This document shows, piece after piece, positions 17,253-26,601 of a stretch of DNA of 64,000 bases. Location: contig NZ_FNBT01000003.1 in assembly GCF_900102425.1 (NCBI RefSeq), positions 62,001-126,000 of the forward strand, read 5' to 3'. This stretch comes from Blastococcus aurantiacus (GTDB taxonomy: Bacteria > Actinomycetota > Actinomycetes > Mycobacteriales > Geodermatophilaceae). A program made the translations under genes and the position numbers. How positions within the stretch are numbered: position 1 is the stretch's first letter; every line of letters starts with the position of its first letter. The notes below the pieces were generated by a model. It was not told the origin of the DNA. It ran no database searches and was given only the letters and a program-made list of their open reading frames with translations.

Positions 17253-19441
17253 GCTTTCTCCAGGTAGTCGGCGCGCTCGTCGGTGGCCAGCGCCGCGACC
17301 TCGGCGGCGAGCCCGGGGTGGTCGGCCAGGCCGCGGTCGGTGGCGAGCAGGGCGGTGGCCTCGGTGCGGGCGGTGGCGATGAGCTCCTCGTCCTCGAGCA
17401 GCGACAGCAGCCGGATGCCCGAGCGCCGGCCGGACTGGGCGGCCCCGAGCACGTCGCCCTCCCGGCGCGTCTCCAGGTCCAGCCGCGCCAGCTCGAAGCC
17501 GTCGGAGGTGGCCGCGACCGCGGCCAGCCGCTGCCCCGTGGGCGACGAGGTGGGCGCCTCGGTGACGAGCAGGCACAGGCCCGGGTGCCTGCCCCGGGCC
17601 ACGCGGCCGCGCAGCTGGTGCAGCTGGCTGACGCCGAACCGGTCGGCGTCCATCACGACCATGACGGTGGCGTTCGGGACGTCGACACCCACCTCGACGA
17701 CGGTGGTGGCCACCAGCACCTGGGTCTCCCCGGCCGCGAAGGCGCGCATGGTGGCGTCCTTCTCCTCCGGGGTCATCCGGCCGTGCAGGACGTCGAGCCG
17801 CAGCCCGGCCAGCGGCCCGGAGCGGAGCAGCTCGGCCACGTCGAGGACGGCGAGCGGCGGACGCCGGTCGCTGCGCGGCCCCTCCTCGTCCTCGGGCGGG
17901 GCGCCGTCGGCGTCCTCGGGCTCGTCACCGGCGACGTCGCCGATCCGCGGGCAGACGACGTAGGCCTGCCGCCCGGCACCGACCTCCTCGCGCAACCGCT
18001 CCCAGGCGCGGTCCACCCAGCCGGGCTTCTCGACCGCCGGCACGACGGAGCTCGAGACCCCGCCCCGGCCACTGGGCAGCTGCCGCAGGGTGGAGATCTC
18101 CAGGTCGCCGTAGACGGTCATGGCGACGGTGCGCGGGATCGGCGTCGCGGTCATCACCAGCACGTGCGGCGGCCGGTTGCCCTTGGCCCGCAGTGCGTCG
18201 CGCTGCTCGACGCCGAAGCGGTGCTGCTCGTCGACCACCACCAGCCCGAGGTCGGCGAACTCCACGCCCTCCTGCAGCAGGGCGTGGGTGCCGATGACGA
18301 TGCCCGCGCTCCCGTCGGCCACCTCGGCGCGCGCCTGCCGCCGGGCCGCCGCCTTGAGCGAGCCGGTGAGCAGGACGACCCGGGTGCCCGCCGGGTCGCC
18401 GTCCAGCTCGCCGGCCCGGCCCAGGGTGCCCAGCAGCTCGCGGATGCCCCGGGCGTGCTGGGCGGCGAGCACCTCGGTGGGTGCGAGCAGCGCGGCCTGA
18501 CCGCCGGCGTCGACCACCTGGGCCATCGCCCGCAGCGCGACCACCGTCTTGCCCGAGCCCACCTCGCCCTGCAGCAGCCGGTGCATCGGCTGGTCGCGGT
18601 CGAGCTCGGCGGCGAGCTCCTCCCCCACCTCCCGCTGGCCCTCGGTCAGCGCGAAGGGCAGGGCGGCGTCGACGGCGTCGAGCAGTCCGCCGGACCGTCG
18701 CGGCCGCGCGATGCCGGGCTCGAGGGCGGCCGCGCGCCGGCGGGCGGCGAGGGTGAGCTGCAGGACCAGCGCCTCGTCCCACTTGAGCCGGCCCACCGCC
18801 CGCTCGACGTCGTCCAGGGTGGTGGGCCGGTGGATGTCCAGCAGGGCCCCGGCCAGCGGGAGCAGGCCGTGCCGCGTGCGGATCTTCTCGGGCAGCGGGT
18901 CCTGCACCAGCTCCTCGAGCCCACCGGAGGCGCCCAGCAGGAGCTTCACCGACTTCTGGATCACCCAGCTCGAGACGTCCTTGCTCGCCGGGTAGATCGG
19001 CACCAGGGCCCGGGCCCAGTCGTCCTCGTCGTCGGTGCCCTCGAGCAGGTGCATGTCGGGGTGGGCGAACTGCTTCTCCCCGCGCCATTCGCCCACGGTG
19101 CCGGCGAACATCCCCCACGCGTTCGGCTTCAGCTGCGCGTGCCGGTGGTTGAAGAAGACCAGCTTCATGCGCCCGCTGCCGTCACCCACGACGACCTCGG
19201 TGAGCGACCCCCGCCGGTTGCGCATCGGCCGGGTGGTGACGCTGCGGACCTGCGCCAGCACCGTCACCCGGTCGCCCACCTGGACGTCGGCGAGGTCGGC
19301 CTGCTCGCCGCGGCTGGCGTACCGGCGTGGGTAGTGCCGCAGCAGGTCCCCGACGGTGTGCAGGCCGAGCTGGTCGGCCATGCTGCCGGCGGTCTTCGGG
19401 CCGAGCACGCGCGTCAGCGGCGTCCCCATGGTCACGGCCAC
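17249..19441 (-). CDS. recG: ATP-dependent DNA helicase RecG
   Basis: 730 residues. RecG remodels stalled replication forks and Holliday junctions. The N-terminal wedge/OB domain (LLRHYPRRYASRGE, VGDRVTVLAQVRSVTTRPMR) precedes two helicase domains: Walker A LQGEVGSGKTVVALRAM, a DEQH box in VVVDEQHRFGVEQR, MTATPIPRTVAMTVYGDL, and later motifs such as TTVVEVGVDVPNATVMVV and QLRGRVARGRHPGLCLL. GTG at 19441, GTG two codons later and ATG four codons in are all possible starts; the first is used. Confidence 0.95.
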   Translation of the reverse strand: MAVTMGTPLTRVLGPKTAGSMADQLGLHTVGDLLRHYPRRYASRGEQADLADVQVGDRVTVLAQVRSVTTRPMRNRRGSLTEVVVGDGSGRMKLVFFNHRHAQLKPNAWGMFAGTVGEWRGEKQFAHPDMHLLEGTDDEDDWARALVPIYPASKDVSSWVIQKSVKLLLGASGGLEELVQDPLPEKIRTRHGLLPLAGALLDIHRPTTLDDVERAVGRLKWDEALVLQLTLAARRRAAALEPGIARPRRSGGLLDAVDAALPFALTEGQREVGEELAAELDRDQPMHRLLQGEVGSGKTVVALRAMAQVVDAGGQAALLAPTEVLAAQHARGIRELLGTLGRAGELDGDPAGTRVVLLTGSLKAAARRQARAEVADGSAGIVIGTHALLQEGVEFADLGLVVVDEQHRFGVEQRDALRAKGNRPPHVLVMTATPIPRTVAMTVYGDLEISTLRQLPSGRGGVSSSVVPAVEKPGWVDRAWERLREEVGAGRQAYVVCPRIGDVAGDEPEDADGAPPEDEEGPRSDRRPPLAVLDVAELLRSGPLAGLRLDVLHGRMTPEEKDATMRAFAAGETQVLVATTVVEVGVDVPNATVMVVMDADRFGVSQLHQLRGRVARGRHPGLCLLVTEAPTSSPTGQRLAAVAATSDGFELARLDLETRREGDVLGAAQSGRRSGIRLLSLLEDEELIATARTEATALLATDRGLADHPGLAAEVAALATDERADYLEKA

Positions 19442-19456
19442 GTCAGCTCCGCCGGC

Positions 19457-21121
19457 TCACTCGACGCCCACCTGCAGGGGGATGCCGGCCGGTCCACCGC
19501 CGTAGCGGACGACCTCGATGGTGGGGTGCCGCGAGGAGAGGTGGCGGCAGACGGCGTCGCCCAGCTCCTCGTCGGCGCCCACGAGGAGCGTGGCCATCTC
19601 CCCGCCGGCGGAGAGCAGCCGGTCGAGCAGGTCCCGGGCCACCTCGGCGACGTCCTGCCCGATGAGCAGGACGTCGCCCTCGGCCGAGCCCAGGGCGTCC
19701 CCGGGCTGGCAGCGCCCGGCGGAGGTGAGCGCCTCCTGCTCGGCGCGGGTCACCTCCGCCCACCGCGTGGCGGCGGCCGCCTCGGCCATGGCGATGACGT
19801 CGTCGCCGAAGCGCCGTCCGGGGTCGCCGACCGCGCAGGCGGCCAGCCCCTGCACCGGCGCGCGCGTCGGCACGACCCCGACCTCGCGGCCCAGCTCGCG
19901 GGCCCGGGCGGCGGCCCTCGCCGCGACGGGGATGAGCTCGGCGTCGTTGGGCAGGACGGCCACCTCGTGCGCCGCGGAGGCGAGGATCTCGTCGAGGACG
20001 TCGTCCTCGGTCACGCCGTCGGGGCCGCAGGTCACCACGCGGACGCCCGCCTCGGCGAACAGCTCCGCCAGCCCGTCGCTGGACACGACGGCGACCAGCG
20101 CACGGGTGCCGGGCTCCGGCTCGGGCGGGAGGACGGGGGCCAGCGGCTCGACCGAGATCCGGTAGGGCCGGCCGGCCTCGATGCCGGCCTCGATGGCCGC
20201 GCCGATGTCGGAGACGTGCACGTGCACGTTCCACTCGCGGCCCGTGGGGGTGTCGACGCCGACGACGACGAGGCTGTCCCCGAGGGCGGCGAGGCGGGTG
20301 TGCAGCCGGGTGACGGACTCCTCGTCGGCGTCGGCGAGCAGGTACTGCACCTCGCTGCCCGGCCCGGGTGGGGGCTGGTGCGGGACGTGCCGCGGGTCGG
20401 GGCGGTGGGCGTGCAGGTGCCCGGCCTCGCGGCGGGAGGCCAGCGGCGGGCGGGCCGGCTCGACGCCGGTGACGGTGGTGACCAGGGCGTCGAGGACGGC
20501 GCACAGCCCGGCTCCCCCGGCGTCGACCACGCCGGCCTCGCGCAGCGCCGCCAGCTGGTCCGGCGTGCCCTCGAGCGCGATCCGGGCCCCGTCGGCGGCG
20601 GCGGTGACGACGTCGGCCAGCGCGGTGCGCCCCTCGGCGACGCAGGCCATCGCGCTCTCCGCACCGCCGCGGGCCACGGTGAGGAAGGTCCCCTCCTCCG
20701 GGTCGGCCACGGCGGTGTAGGCGGTCTCGGCCGCCTTGAGCAGTGCGCCGGCGAGGGCCGGGCCGTCCGCCGGCGGCTGGCCGGCGAGCTGGTCGGCGAG
20801 ACCGCGAAGCAGCTGGGCGAGGATCGTGCCCGAGTTGCCCCGGGCACCCAGCACCGCGCCACGGGAGAGCACCGACCAGGCCGGCTCGGTGGTGCGGGTC
20901 CCCTCCCGGTCGAGGGCGGCCAGGGCGGCCTGCGCGGTGAGCAGCAGGTTGGTGCCGGTGTCCCCGTCGGGCACCGGGAAGACGTTCATCGCGTCGAGGC
21001 GGCCGCGGGCTTCGGACAGCGCCTCGACCGCGGTGCGGCACCAGTGGCCGACCGCGGCCTCGTCCAGCGCCTGCAGCACGGGCGGAGGGTACCTGTGGAG
21101 GGCGACAGCTCCGCCGCCCAC
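19457..21121 (-). CDS. DAK2-domain protein (FakA/YloV-like)
   Basis: About 554 residues, similar to Rv2974c. The N-terminal DhaL/DAK2 domain has the Mg-ATP motif NVFPVPDGDTGTNLLLTAQ and VLGARGNSGTILAQLLRG. The C-terminal half carries the FakA-type region with VLPNDAELIPVAARAA. FakA phosphorylates fatty acids bound to FakB; no fakB-like gene is visible here. The start is uncertain: GTG at 21121 is used, but GTG at 21079 (MLQALDEAAVGHWC) would also fit the family. It lies 15 bp before recG on the same strand. Confidence 0.82.
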   Translation of the reverse strand: MGGGAVALHRYPPPVLQALDEAAVGHWCRTAVEALSEARGRLDAMNVFPVPDGDTGTNLLLTAQAALAALDREGTRTTEPAWSVLSRGAVLGARGNSGTILAQLLRGLADQLAGQPPADGPALAGALLKAAETAYTAVADPEEGTFLTVARGGAESAMACVAEGRTALADVVTAAADGARIALEGTPDQLAALREAGVVDAGGAGLCAVLDALVTTVTGVEPARPPLASRREAGHLHAHRPDPRHVPHQPPPGPGSEVQYLLADADEESVTRLHTRLAALGDSLVVVGVDTPTGREWNVHVHVSDIGAAIEAGIEAGRPYRISVEPLAPVLPPEPEPGTRALVAVVSSDGLAELFAEAGVRVVTCGPDGVTEDDVLDEILASAAHEVAVLPNDAELIPVAARAAARARELGREVGVVPTRAPVQGLAACAVGDPGRRFGDDVIAMAEAAAATRWAEVTRAEQEALTSAGRCQPGDALGSAEGDVLLIGQDVAEVARDLLDRLLSAGGEMATLLVGADEELGDAVCRHLSSRHPTIEVVRYGGGPAGIPLQVGVE

Positions 21122-21244
21122 GACCCCCCGGCCGGGGCGGTGGCGGCACGTCGTCCCGGGAGCGGTTAGACTCCTGGACGGTCTTGTTGCGGGTGCTTCC
21201 TTGCCCCGCCGTCTGTGAACGATTCTTTCTGGGAGTGATCCACC

Positions 21245-21436
21245 GTGGCTGCCGTGTGCGATGTCTGTGGCAAGGGCCCCGGTTTCGGTATGTCGGTGTC
21301 TCACTCGCACCGCCGCACGCCGCGCCGTTGGAACCCGAACATCCAGTCCGTGCGGGCGCTGATCGCCCCCGGCAACCGCCGGCGCATCAACGCCTGCACC
21401 TCGTGCATCCGTGCGGGCAAGGTCGTCCGCGCGTAG
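21245..21436 (+). CDS. rpmB: 50S ribosomal protein L28
   Basis: 63 residues, MAAVCDVCGKGPGFGMSVSH at the start and NACTSCIRAGKVVRA at the end. This is the Cys-containing, zinc-binding form of bL28. GTG start with GGGAGTGATCCACC just upstream. A TAGACT -10-like hexamer at 21168-21173 could serve as promoter. It is divergent from the DAK2-recG run, a common actinobacterial arrangement. Confidence 0.95.
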   Translation: MAAVCDVCGKGPGFGMSVSHSHRRTPRRWNPNIQSVRALIAPGNRRRINACTSCIRAGKVVRA

Positions 21437-21512
21437 AGAAGGACCCCCTTCCCCCCACGCCTCGCAGGCTCGGCGCGGGACCCTGAAGGGGGCCGTTCCA
21501 TCACGTCACGGG

Positions 21513-21543
21513 GAACCCCGGAGGTCACCGACCTCCGGGGTTC
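21513..21543. terminator. Strong bidirectional hairpin between rpmB and the kinase-like gene
   Basis: A perfect 14-bp stem (GAACCCCGGAGGTC and its complement) with a 3-base loop ACC. It lies between the converging rpmB (ends 21436) and the cytidylate-kinase-like gene (ends 21557). No long T-run follows, as is usual in such GC-rich genomes. Confidence 0.8.
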
Positions 21544-21556
21544 GTCGTGCTGTGCC

Positions 21557-22192
21557 TCAGACGGCGCCGATGCCGCGGCTGCGCGCCGCGACGACGACGA
21601 GCTCCACGACGGTGTCCAGCAAGAGTGCGGTGCTGTCGACGACCAGGTGGTAGTGCTTCGGCGAGGACGCGTCGGCCCGGTAGAAGTGCCGGACGTAGGC
21701 CTCACGGGCCCGGTCGTTGGCGTCCATCTCGCGGCGCAGCTCCTCGGCCGGCTTCGCGTACCGCGCCACCGCGGCCTCCAGGCGCCGCTCGCGCCGTCCG
21801 CCGAGGCGCACGTGGAGCACGTCGGGCCGGTCGCCGAGCACCATCGCCGCCGCCCGGCCCAGCACCACCCCGCCGGGACCGCCGGGCGCGGCGATCTCGG
21901 TGAGCACCCGCTCGGTCTGGTCGCGGAACGCGCGCGCGTCGGGGACTCCCGACGCCGGCAGCACCCCGCCGACGGCGTCCGGCATCGTGCCGAGGTTGGC
22001 GACCATCCGCCAGAGCCCGGTCACCACGGTCTCGTCGTTGGCCTCGGCCTCCTCGACCGGCACCCCGAGCCGGCCGGCGACCTTCACGGGGATGACCCGG
22101 TCGTGGAAGGGCAGCCCCAGGCGCTCGGCCACGGCCGGAGCGACCTCCGGACCGCCCGCCCCGTAGGAGGCGGACAGCGTCACGACGCCCAT
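21557..22192 (-). CDS. Cytidylate kinase-like family protein
   Basis: 211 residues of the cytidylate-kinase-like P-loop family. MGVVTLSASYGAGGPEVAPA replaces the classical P-loop with SASYGAGG, as is normal in the family. RLGLPFHDRVIP, GGVVLGRAAAMVLGDRP and VLHVRLGG follow the CMP-kinase fold. True Cmk is a different protein, so the substrate is unknown. The ATG start has AGGGGAA upstream and overlaps the end of the GNAT gene by 13 bases. Confidence 0.8.
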   Translation of the reverse strand: MGVVTLSASYGAGGPEVAPAVAERLGLPFHDRVIPVKVAGRLGVPVEEAEANDETVVTGLWRMVANLGTMPDAVGGVLPASGVPDARAFRDQTERVLTEIAAPGGPGGVVLGRAAAMVLGDRPDVLHVRLGGRRERRLEAAVARYAKPAEELRREMDANDRAREAYVRHFYRADASSPKHYHLVVDSTALLLDTVVELVVVAARSRGIGAV

Positions 22193-22716
22193 GAGTTCCC
22201 CTTTTCGTCGTCGGTCCCGTCGCGCTGCCCCAGGTCCCTGCCCAGGAACACCGCGTCCGGCGCACATGCGTACACCCCGTAGCCCTGTACCGGCCGGTAG
22301 CCCAGCCGGTCGTACAGGACCAGCGCCTCGGGCTGCTCCTGGCCGGTGTTGAGCACCACGGAACGGTGCCCCGCGCGAGCGGCGCTGTCCTCCAGCGCGG
22401 CCATGATCACCCGGGCCAGTCCGCGGCGCCGGTGGGCCGGCTCCACGTACACCCGTTTGATCTCCACCTCGCCCGAGGGCAGCAGGCGCCAGGCCCCGCA
22501 GCCGGCCGCCTCCCCGTCGACCTCGGCGACCAGGAAGACGCCCACCGGTGGCTCGAAGTCGGCGGGGTGCACCACTGCCTCGTCCCGCCCCCCGTACCGC
22601 TGCACGTACTCCTGCTGCACCCGCTCGACCAGGTCCTGCGCGACCGGGTCGTCGTAGGGCACGGCCCGCAGCACCACGGACGCGCCGTCGCGCAACCGCT
22701 CAGCCGAAGTGGGCAT
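22180..22716 (-). CDS. GNAT family N-acetyltransferase
   Basis: 178 residues. The acetyl-CoA binding motif is EIKRVYVEPAHRRRGLARVI (Arg-Arg-Gly-Leu-Ala), preceded by AEVDGEAAGCGAWRLLPSG and followed by SVVLNTGQEQPEALVLYDRL with the typical Tyr. The acceptor substrate is unknown. The ATG at 22714-22716 overlaps the thiL end by 17 bases and its own stop overlaps the kinase-like gene, so thiL-GNAT-kinase-like is one coupled unit. Confidence 0.88.
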   Translation of the reverse strand: MPTSAERLRDGASVVLRAVPYDDPVAQDLVERVQQEYVQRYGGRDEAVVHPADFEPPVGVFLVAEVDGEAAGCGAWRLLPSGEVEIKRVYVEPAHRRRGLARVIMAALEDSAARAGHRSVVLNTGQEQPEALVLYDRLGYRPVQGYGVYACAPDAVFLGRDLGQRDGTDDEKGNSWAS

Positions 22717-23740
22717 GGCCGGTCCCTCCCGCACCGAGCGCGGCGGCGACGGCCTCGGCCGCCTCGCCGTCCACCAGCACGCCGGGCGCCGTGCCGGCCG
22801 CGCGCACCGCCCCGATCGCGGTCCACCCCTGGGGCAGCGGGGTGCCCGCCGGGAACGTCGCCACGAAGGCATGGTCCTCACCGCCGGTGAGCACCCACGC
22901 CAGCGGGTCGGTGCCCAGCGCCGCCCCCACCTGCTGCAGCGGGCCGTCGGGCACCAGGCAGGCGGCGACCAGGGCGGCCCGATCCAGCTCCAGGACCACG
23001 CCGCTCGCGGTGGCGATGTGCCCGGTGTCGGCCAGCAGGCCGTCGCTCACGTCGCACATGGCGGTCGCACCCGCCTCGGCCGCGGCCGGTCCGGCGGCGT
23101 AGGGCGGCGAGGGACGCCGGTGCGCCGCGACGACGGCCAGCGGGCTGCTGAACCCGCGGCGGAGCACCGCCAGGCCGCACGCCGACCAGCCCAGCCGGCC
23201 GGCCAGCGCGACGACGTCGCCGGGCCGCGCCCCCGAACGCAGCACCGGCCGGCGCCCGCCCAGGTCGCCCAGCGCCGTCACCGACAGGACGACGGCCTCG
23301 CTGCCGGGCGCGGCCGCGACGGTGTCCCCGCCCACGACGGCGGCACCCAGGGGCGCGCACTCGTCGGCCAGCCCGGTCGCGACGCCCTCGAGCCAGCTCG
23401 TCGGCGTGTCCGCCGGGCACGCCAGGCCGACCAGCAGCGCGGTCGTGGTGCCCCCCATGGCGGCGACGTCGGCCAGGTTCGCCGCCGCCGCCTTGTGCCC
23501 GACGTCCTCGGCGGAGGACCAGTCGCGGCGGAAGTGACGGCCCTCCACCAGGACGTCTGTGGTTGCGACGACCCGGCCATCGGGGGTCGCCACCACCGCG
23601 GCGTCGTCGCCGGGCCCCACCTCGGCCAGCCGCGCCGAACCCGCCCGGGCCAGCACACGGGCGATGACGCCGAACTCGCCCACGGTCCGGACGGTGTCCG
23701 CCTGGTCGGGGCGCGGGACGAGCGGACGGGGCCGAGTCAC
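22700..23740 (-). CDS. thiL: Thiamine-monophosphate kinase
   Basis: 346 residues. It phosphorylates thiamine phosphate to thiamine pyrophosphate. GEFGVIARVLAR, AEVGPGDDAAVVATPDGR, TTDVLVEGRHFRRDW, KAAAANLADVAAMGG and ALGDLGGRRPVLRSGARPGD are the ThiL/PurM-like ATP and metal sites, and CDVSDGLLADTGHIA and VLTGGEDHAFVATFP come later. GTG at 23740 is chosen for the GGAGG 8 bases upstream. Confidence 0.94.
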   Translation of the reverse strand: MTRPRPLVPRPDQADTVRTVGEFGVIARVLARAGSARLAEVGPGDDAAVVATPDGRVVATTDVLVEGRHFRRDWSSAEDVGHKAAAANLADVAAMGGTTTALLVGLACPADTPTSWLEGVATGLADECAPLGAAVVGGDTVAAAPGSEAVVLSVTALGDLGGRRPVLRSGARPGDVVALAGRLGWSACGLAVLRRGFSSPLAVVAAHRRPSPPYAAGPAAAEAGATAMCDVSDGLLADTGHIATASGVVLELDRAALVAACLVPDGPLQQVGAALGTDPLAWVLTGGEDHAFVATFPAGTPLPQGWTAIGAVRAAGTAPGVLVDGEAAEAVAAALGAGGTGHAHFG

Positions 23741-23832
23741 GAGGTGCCTCCGGTCACTGGGGTAGGTTGCCGAACTGTCCGCCACCTGGCGGGGACGACG
23801 TATCGGCCGAGTTGCCGGAGGAAGGATCTCCC

Positions 23833-24066
23833 GTGGTCCACGCCTACATCCTCATCCAGACCGAGGTCGGCAAGGCCGCCCAGGTCGCCTCCACCATCAG
23901 CGAGATCAGCGGCGTCACCCGTGCCGAGGACGTCACCGGGCCCTACGACGTGATCGTGCGCGCCGAGGCGGAGACCGTCGACGACCTCGGCCGCCTGGTG
24001 GTCGCCCGGGTGCAGTCGGTCGACGGCATCACCCGCACGCTGACCTGCCCCGTCGTCAACATCTGA
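23833..24066 (+). CDS. Lrp/AsnC-type ligand-binding (RAM) domain protein, no DNA-binding domain
   Basis: 77 residues: MVHAYILIQTEVGKAAQVAS, ISGVTRAEDVTGPYDVIVRA, then ...RTLTCPVVNI. This is a stand-alone RAM/ACT-like domain, the effector-binding half of Lrp regulators. It has no helix-turn-helix, so it probably senses an amino acid or pairs with a full-length Lrp protein. GTG start with GGAGGAAGGATC upstream. TAGGTT at 23763-23768 is a plausible -10. Confidence 0.88.
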   Translation: MVHAYILIQTEVGKAAQVASTISEISGVTRAEDVTGPYDVIVRAEAETVDDLGRLVVARVQSVDGITRTLTCPVVNI

Positions 24067-24174
24067 CGGTCGTCCTCCCCCGCCCGCCGCACTCCCGCGA
24101 GCTCTGACGCCCTGACCGAGCACCCGCCCCCGCCGGCAACGCCCGACGACCCGCTCCGGCGCATCGCGCTGATC

Positions 24175-24717
24175 GTGACCGCCGTGCTGGTGCCGGTGGT
24201 CGTGGCGGTCGTGGTGCTCGTCAACGTCCTGGGCGGCGACACCGCCGACGAGGACGCCGGCACGCCGCGGGAGCCCGCCGAGATCGAGGGCACCACCCCG
24301 CCCGAGCGCGCCGATCTGCCACCCCTGCCCGTCGTGGTCCCCCCGGTGACGCCCGAGGCCGACCAGTACTGCCCCGCGGTCATGCGCGTCCTTCCGCTGG
24401 AGCTGGCCGGTGAGCCGTCCCGCCCGGTGCAGTCCGACTCGCCGTTCGCGTACGCGTGGGGCGAGCCGCCGGTCGTCCTGGTCTGCGGCGTCGACCGTCC
24501 GGCGGGCTGGGTGGTGGGGGCCTCGGCCATCCAGATCAACGGCGTCCAGTGGTACGTCGACACCGCCGACCCCGACACCACGGTGTGGACCACCGTCGAC
24601 CGGCCGGTGTACGTCGAGGTCAGCCTGCCCGCCAGCGTCGACAGCGCCCCGGTGACAGCGCTGACCACCGGCCTGGCGCAGGCGCTGCCCTTCCAGGAGC
24701 CCGTGCCCGGCGGGTGA
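24175..24717 (+). CDS. DUF3515 membrane-anchored protein
   Basis: 180 residues as written. An N-terminal hydrophobic helix ([16 protein letters not shown]) is followed by an acidic Pro/Thr-rich linker and a compact domain with two Cys: YCPAVMRVLPLELAG and VVLVCGVDRPAGWVV, then VQWYVDTADP. This is the DUF3515 pattern found beside ddl in actinobacteria (compare Rv2980). The start is unsure: the frame is open upstream to a CTG at 24112 with residues that look like a normal cytoplasmic tail, while the GTG at 24175 cuts into the helix and has no ribosome binding site. Confidence 0.82.
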   Translation: MTAVLVPVVVAVVVLVNVLGGDTADEDAGTPREPAEIEGTTPPERADLPPLPVVVPPVTPEADQYCPAVMRVLPLELAGEPSRPVQSDSPFAYAWGEPPVVLVCGVDRPAGWVVGASAIQINGVQWYVDTADPDTTVWTTVDRPVYVEVSLPASVDSAPVTALTTGLAQALPFQEPVPGG

Positions 24718-24734
24718 GCCGGACTGCTGGCCCG

Positions 24735-25406
24735 TCACCCGGCGGGCAGCCGGTCCAGCTGGTCGCGGGCGACCGCGCCGACCTCCTCCGTCGCGGCGTC
24801 CAGCGAGCCCGCCACGGCGCTGACCGCCACGCTGAACGGCCCGCTGGTGCACCAGGCGAAGGCGGCCGGACCCCAGAGCCCGTCCTCCGGATCGGGCTCC
24901 TCGACCACCAGGCGCCGGCAGCCGTCGGGCAGGTCCGGAGACCCCTCGCTGAGCAGCCCGCCGTAGTGCTCGGCGTCGTTGCTCGCGAGGTCCTCGGCGT
25001 AGGAGTCCGCTCCCCCGGCGGCCTCGAACTGGTCGACGAACACCCCCGTCTGCGGGCCCTCGCCGGTCCCGGCACCCCAGAAGCGCTCCCAGCCGTGCCG
25101 GTAGCCGTAGTCCTCGAGGACCGCCCGCTCGCGCGCGGGGTCGTCGGAGTAGCCGGCCACGTCCTCCACGCGCTTGGCGCCGGCCGGTGGCTGGATCGCC
25201 TCGTCCGGCACCCGCGGCAGCCCGGAGGGCACCTCCTCCACGACCAGCGGCTCGAGCTCCTCGGGGGTGGCCGGTCCGGACGGCTTCGCCTCGGGTGCGG
25301 CCGCGGGTGAGTGCGCGCCCGCGCACCCGCCGGCCGCGGTGAGGACGGGCAGGAGTGCGAGCAGGACGGCGACCCGGGACGCGCGGGACCGCCGTCCGCG
25401 GCTCAC
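24735..25406 (-). CDS. Putative lipoprotein, unknown function
   Basis: 223 residues. [20 protein letters not shown] is a basic then hydrophobic signal sequence, ending in LTAAGGC, a lipobox-like site with Cys near residue 28. After a Pro/Ala-rich linker the domain contains [20 protein letters not shown] and later [19 protein letters not shown] and [18 protein letters not shown]. It resembles secreted actinobacterial proteins of unknown role. The GTG start overlaps the ddl stop (GTGA), so it is probably made together with Ddl and may act at the cell envelope. Confidence 0.8.
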   Translation of the reverse strand: MSRGRRSRASRVAVLLALLPVLTAAGGCAGAHSPAAAPEAKPSGPATPEELEPLVVEEVPSGLPRVPDEAIQPPAGAKRVEDVAGYSDDPARERAVLEDYGYRHGWERFWGAGTGEGPQTGVFVDQFEAAGGADSYAEDLASNDAEHYGGLLSEGSPDLPDGCRRLVVEEPDPEDGLWGPAAFAWCTSGPFSVAVSAVAGSLDAATEEVGAVARDQLDRLPAG

Positions 25407-26524
25407 CGCGGGGCCAGGGCGCCGGACACCAGCCGGTCGACCAGCTCGGCGAAGTCCACCCCGGTGGCCGCCCACATGCGGGCGAACATCGAGATCGGCG
25501 TGAACCCCGGCATGGTGTTCACCTCGTTGATGACCAGCAGGTCCTCGCCGTCCTCGCCGGTGCCCAGGAAGAAGTCGACCCGGGCCAGCCCCCGGCAGTC
25601 CAGGGCCAGGTACGCCCGGCGGGCGGCCGCCTGGACCGCCGCGGTCTGCTCGGGGGTGAGGTCGGCCGGGATGTCGAACTCGGCCGCGTCGTCGAGGTAC
25701 TTGGCCGCGAAGTCGTACCAGTCGACCCCGTCGCGCAGCCGGATCTCCGCGGGCAGGCTGGCCTCCGGCAGACCGGTGCCCCGCGCCGCCAGCACGCCGC
25801 ACTCGATCTCGCGGCCGGGGACGGCGGCCTCGACGATGACCTTCTCGTCGACGGCCGCGGCCTCGGCCACCGCGGCCGGGAACTGCGACCAGTCGGTGAC
25901 CCGGGTGATGCCGATGCTGGAGCCCGCGCGGGCGGGCTTGACGAACACCGGCAGGCCCAGCCGGTCGCGGGCGGCGTCGTCGAGCACGTCGGGATCGGCG
26001 CTGATCGCGCCGTCGGCGTCCCGCAGGACGACGTGGTCGCCCTGGGGCAGGCCGGCAGCGGCGAGGAGCTTCTTGGTGAACTCCTTGTCCATGGACGCGG
26101 CGCTCGCGAACACCCCGGAGCCGACGTAGGGCAGGCCGGTCATCTCCAGCAGCCCCTGGATCGTCCCGTCCTCGCCGTAGGCCCCGTGCAGCACCGGGAA
26201 GACGACGTCGACCTCGGTCAGGGCCCTGCCGACCGCCTGGCCGGGGTCGAGCACGGCCAGGCCGCGGCCCTCGGGGTCGCCGACGAGGGAGACCGCCGTC
26301 CCGCCGGCCACCTCGGGCAGCGCGCCGTCGGTGATGGCCAGCTGCTGGCCGGGATCGGCGAGCACCCACCGGCCGTCCTTGGCGATGCCGACCGGCACCA
26401 CCTCGTAGCGCTCGGGGTCCAGCGCCGCCATCACGCTCCCCGCCGAGACGCAGGAGATGGCGTGCTCGGCGCTGCGCCCTCCGAACACGACCGCGACGCG
26501 CACCTTGCCTGCCTGCCCGTTCAT
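25403..26524 (-). CDS. ddl: D-alanine-D-alanine ligase
   Basis: 373 residues. It joins two D-Ala for peptidoglycan. [20 protein letters not shown] at the N-terminus, [20 protein letters not shown], the ATP-grasp core [28 protein letters not shown] and the C-terminal metal and substrate site [32 protein letters not shown] are all present. ATG start; gene order ddl-DUF3515 is as in other actinobacteria, with a lipoprotein gene between. Confidence 0.96.
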   Translation of the reverse strand: MNGQAGKVRVAVVFGGRSAEHAISCVSAGSVMAALDPERYEVVPVGIAKDGRWVLADPGQQLAITDGALPEVAGGTAVSLVGDPEGRGLAVLDPGQAVGRALTEVDVVFPVLHGAYGEDGTIQGLLEMTGLPYVGSGVFASAASMDKEFTKKLLAAAGLPQGDHVVLRDADGAISADPDVLDDAARDRLGLPVFVKPARAGSSIGITRVTDWSQFPAAVAEAAAVDEKVIVEAAVPGREIECGVLAARGTGLPEASLPAEIRLRDGVDWYDFAAKYLDDAAEFDIPADLTPEQTAAVQAAARRAYLALDCRGLARVDFFLGTGEDGEDLLVINEVNTMPGFTPISMFARMWAATGVDFAELVDRLVSGALAPR

Positions 26525-26601
26525 CGCCGTCGACCCTAGCTGCCGGTTCGGCGGCCCCGCGTCGTCCCGCCGTGTCCGCGGCGGTGTGGCAGCCTCGTCG
26601 C

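Noticed and set aside
17318-21169. A 1283-codon open frame on the plus strand opposite recG and the DAK2 gene
   Set aside because: It crosses two real genes and their gap and reads as His/Gly/Arg-rich low-complexity protein.
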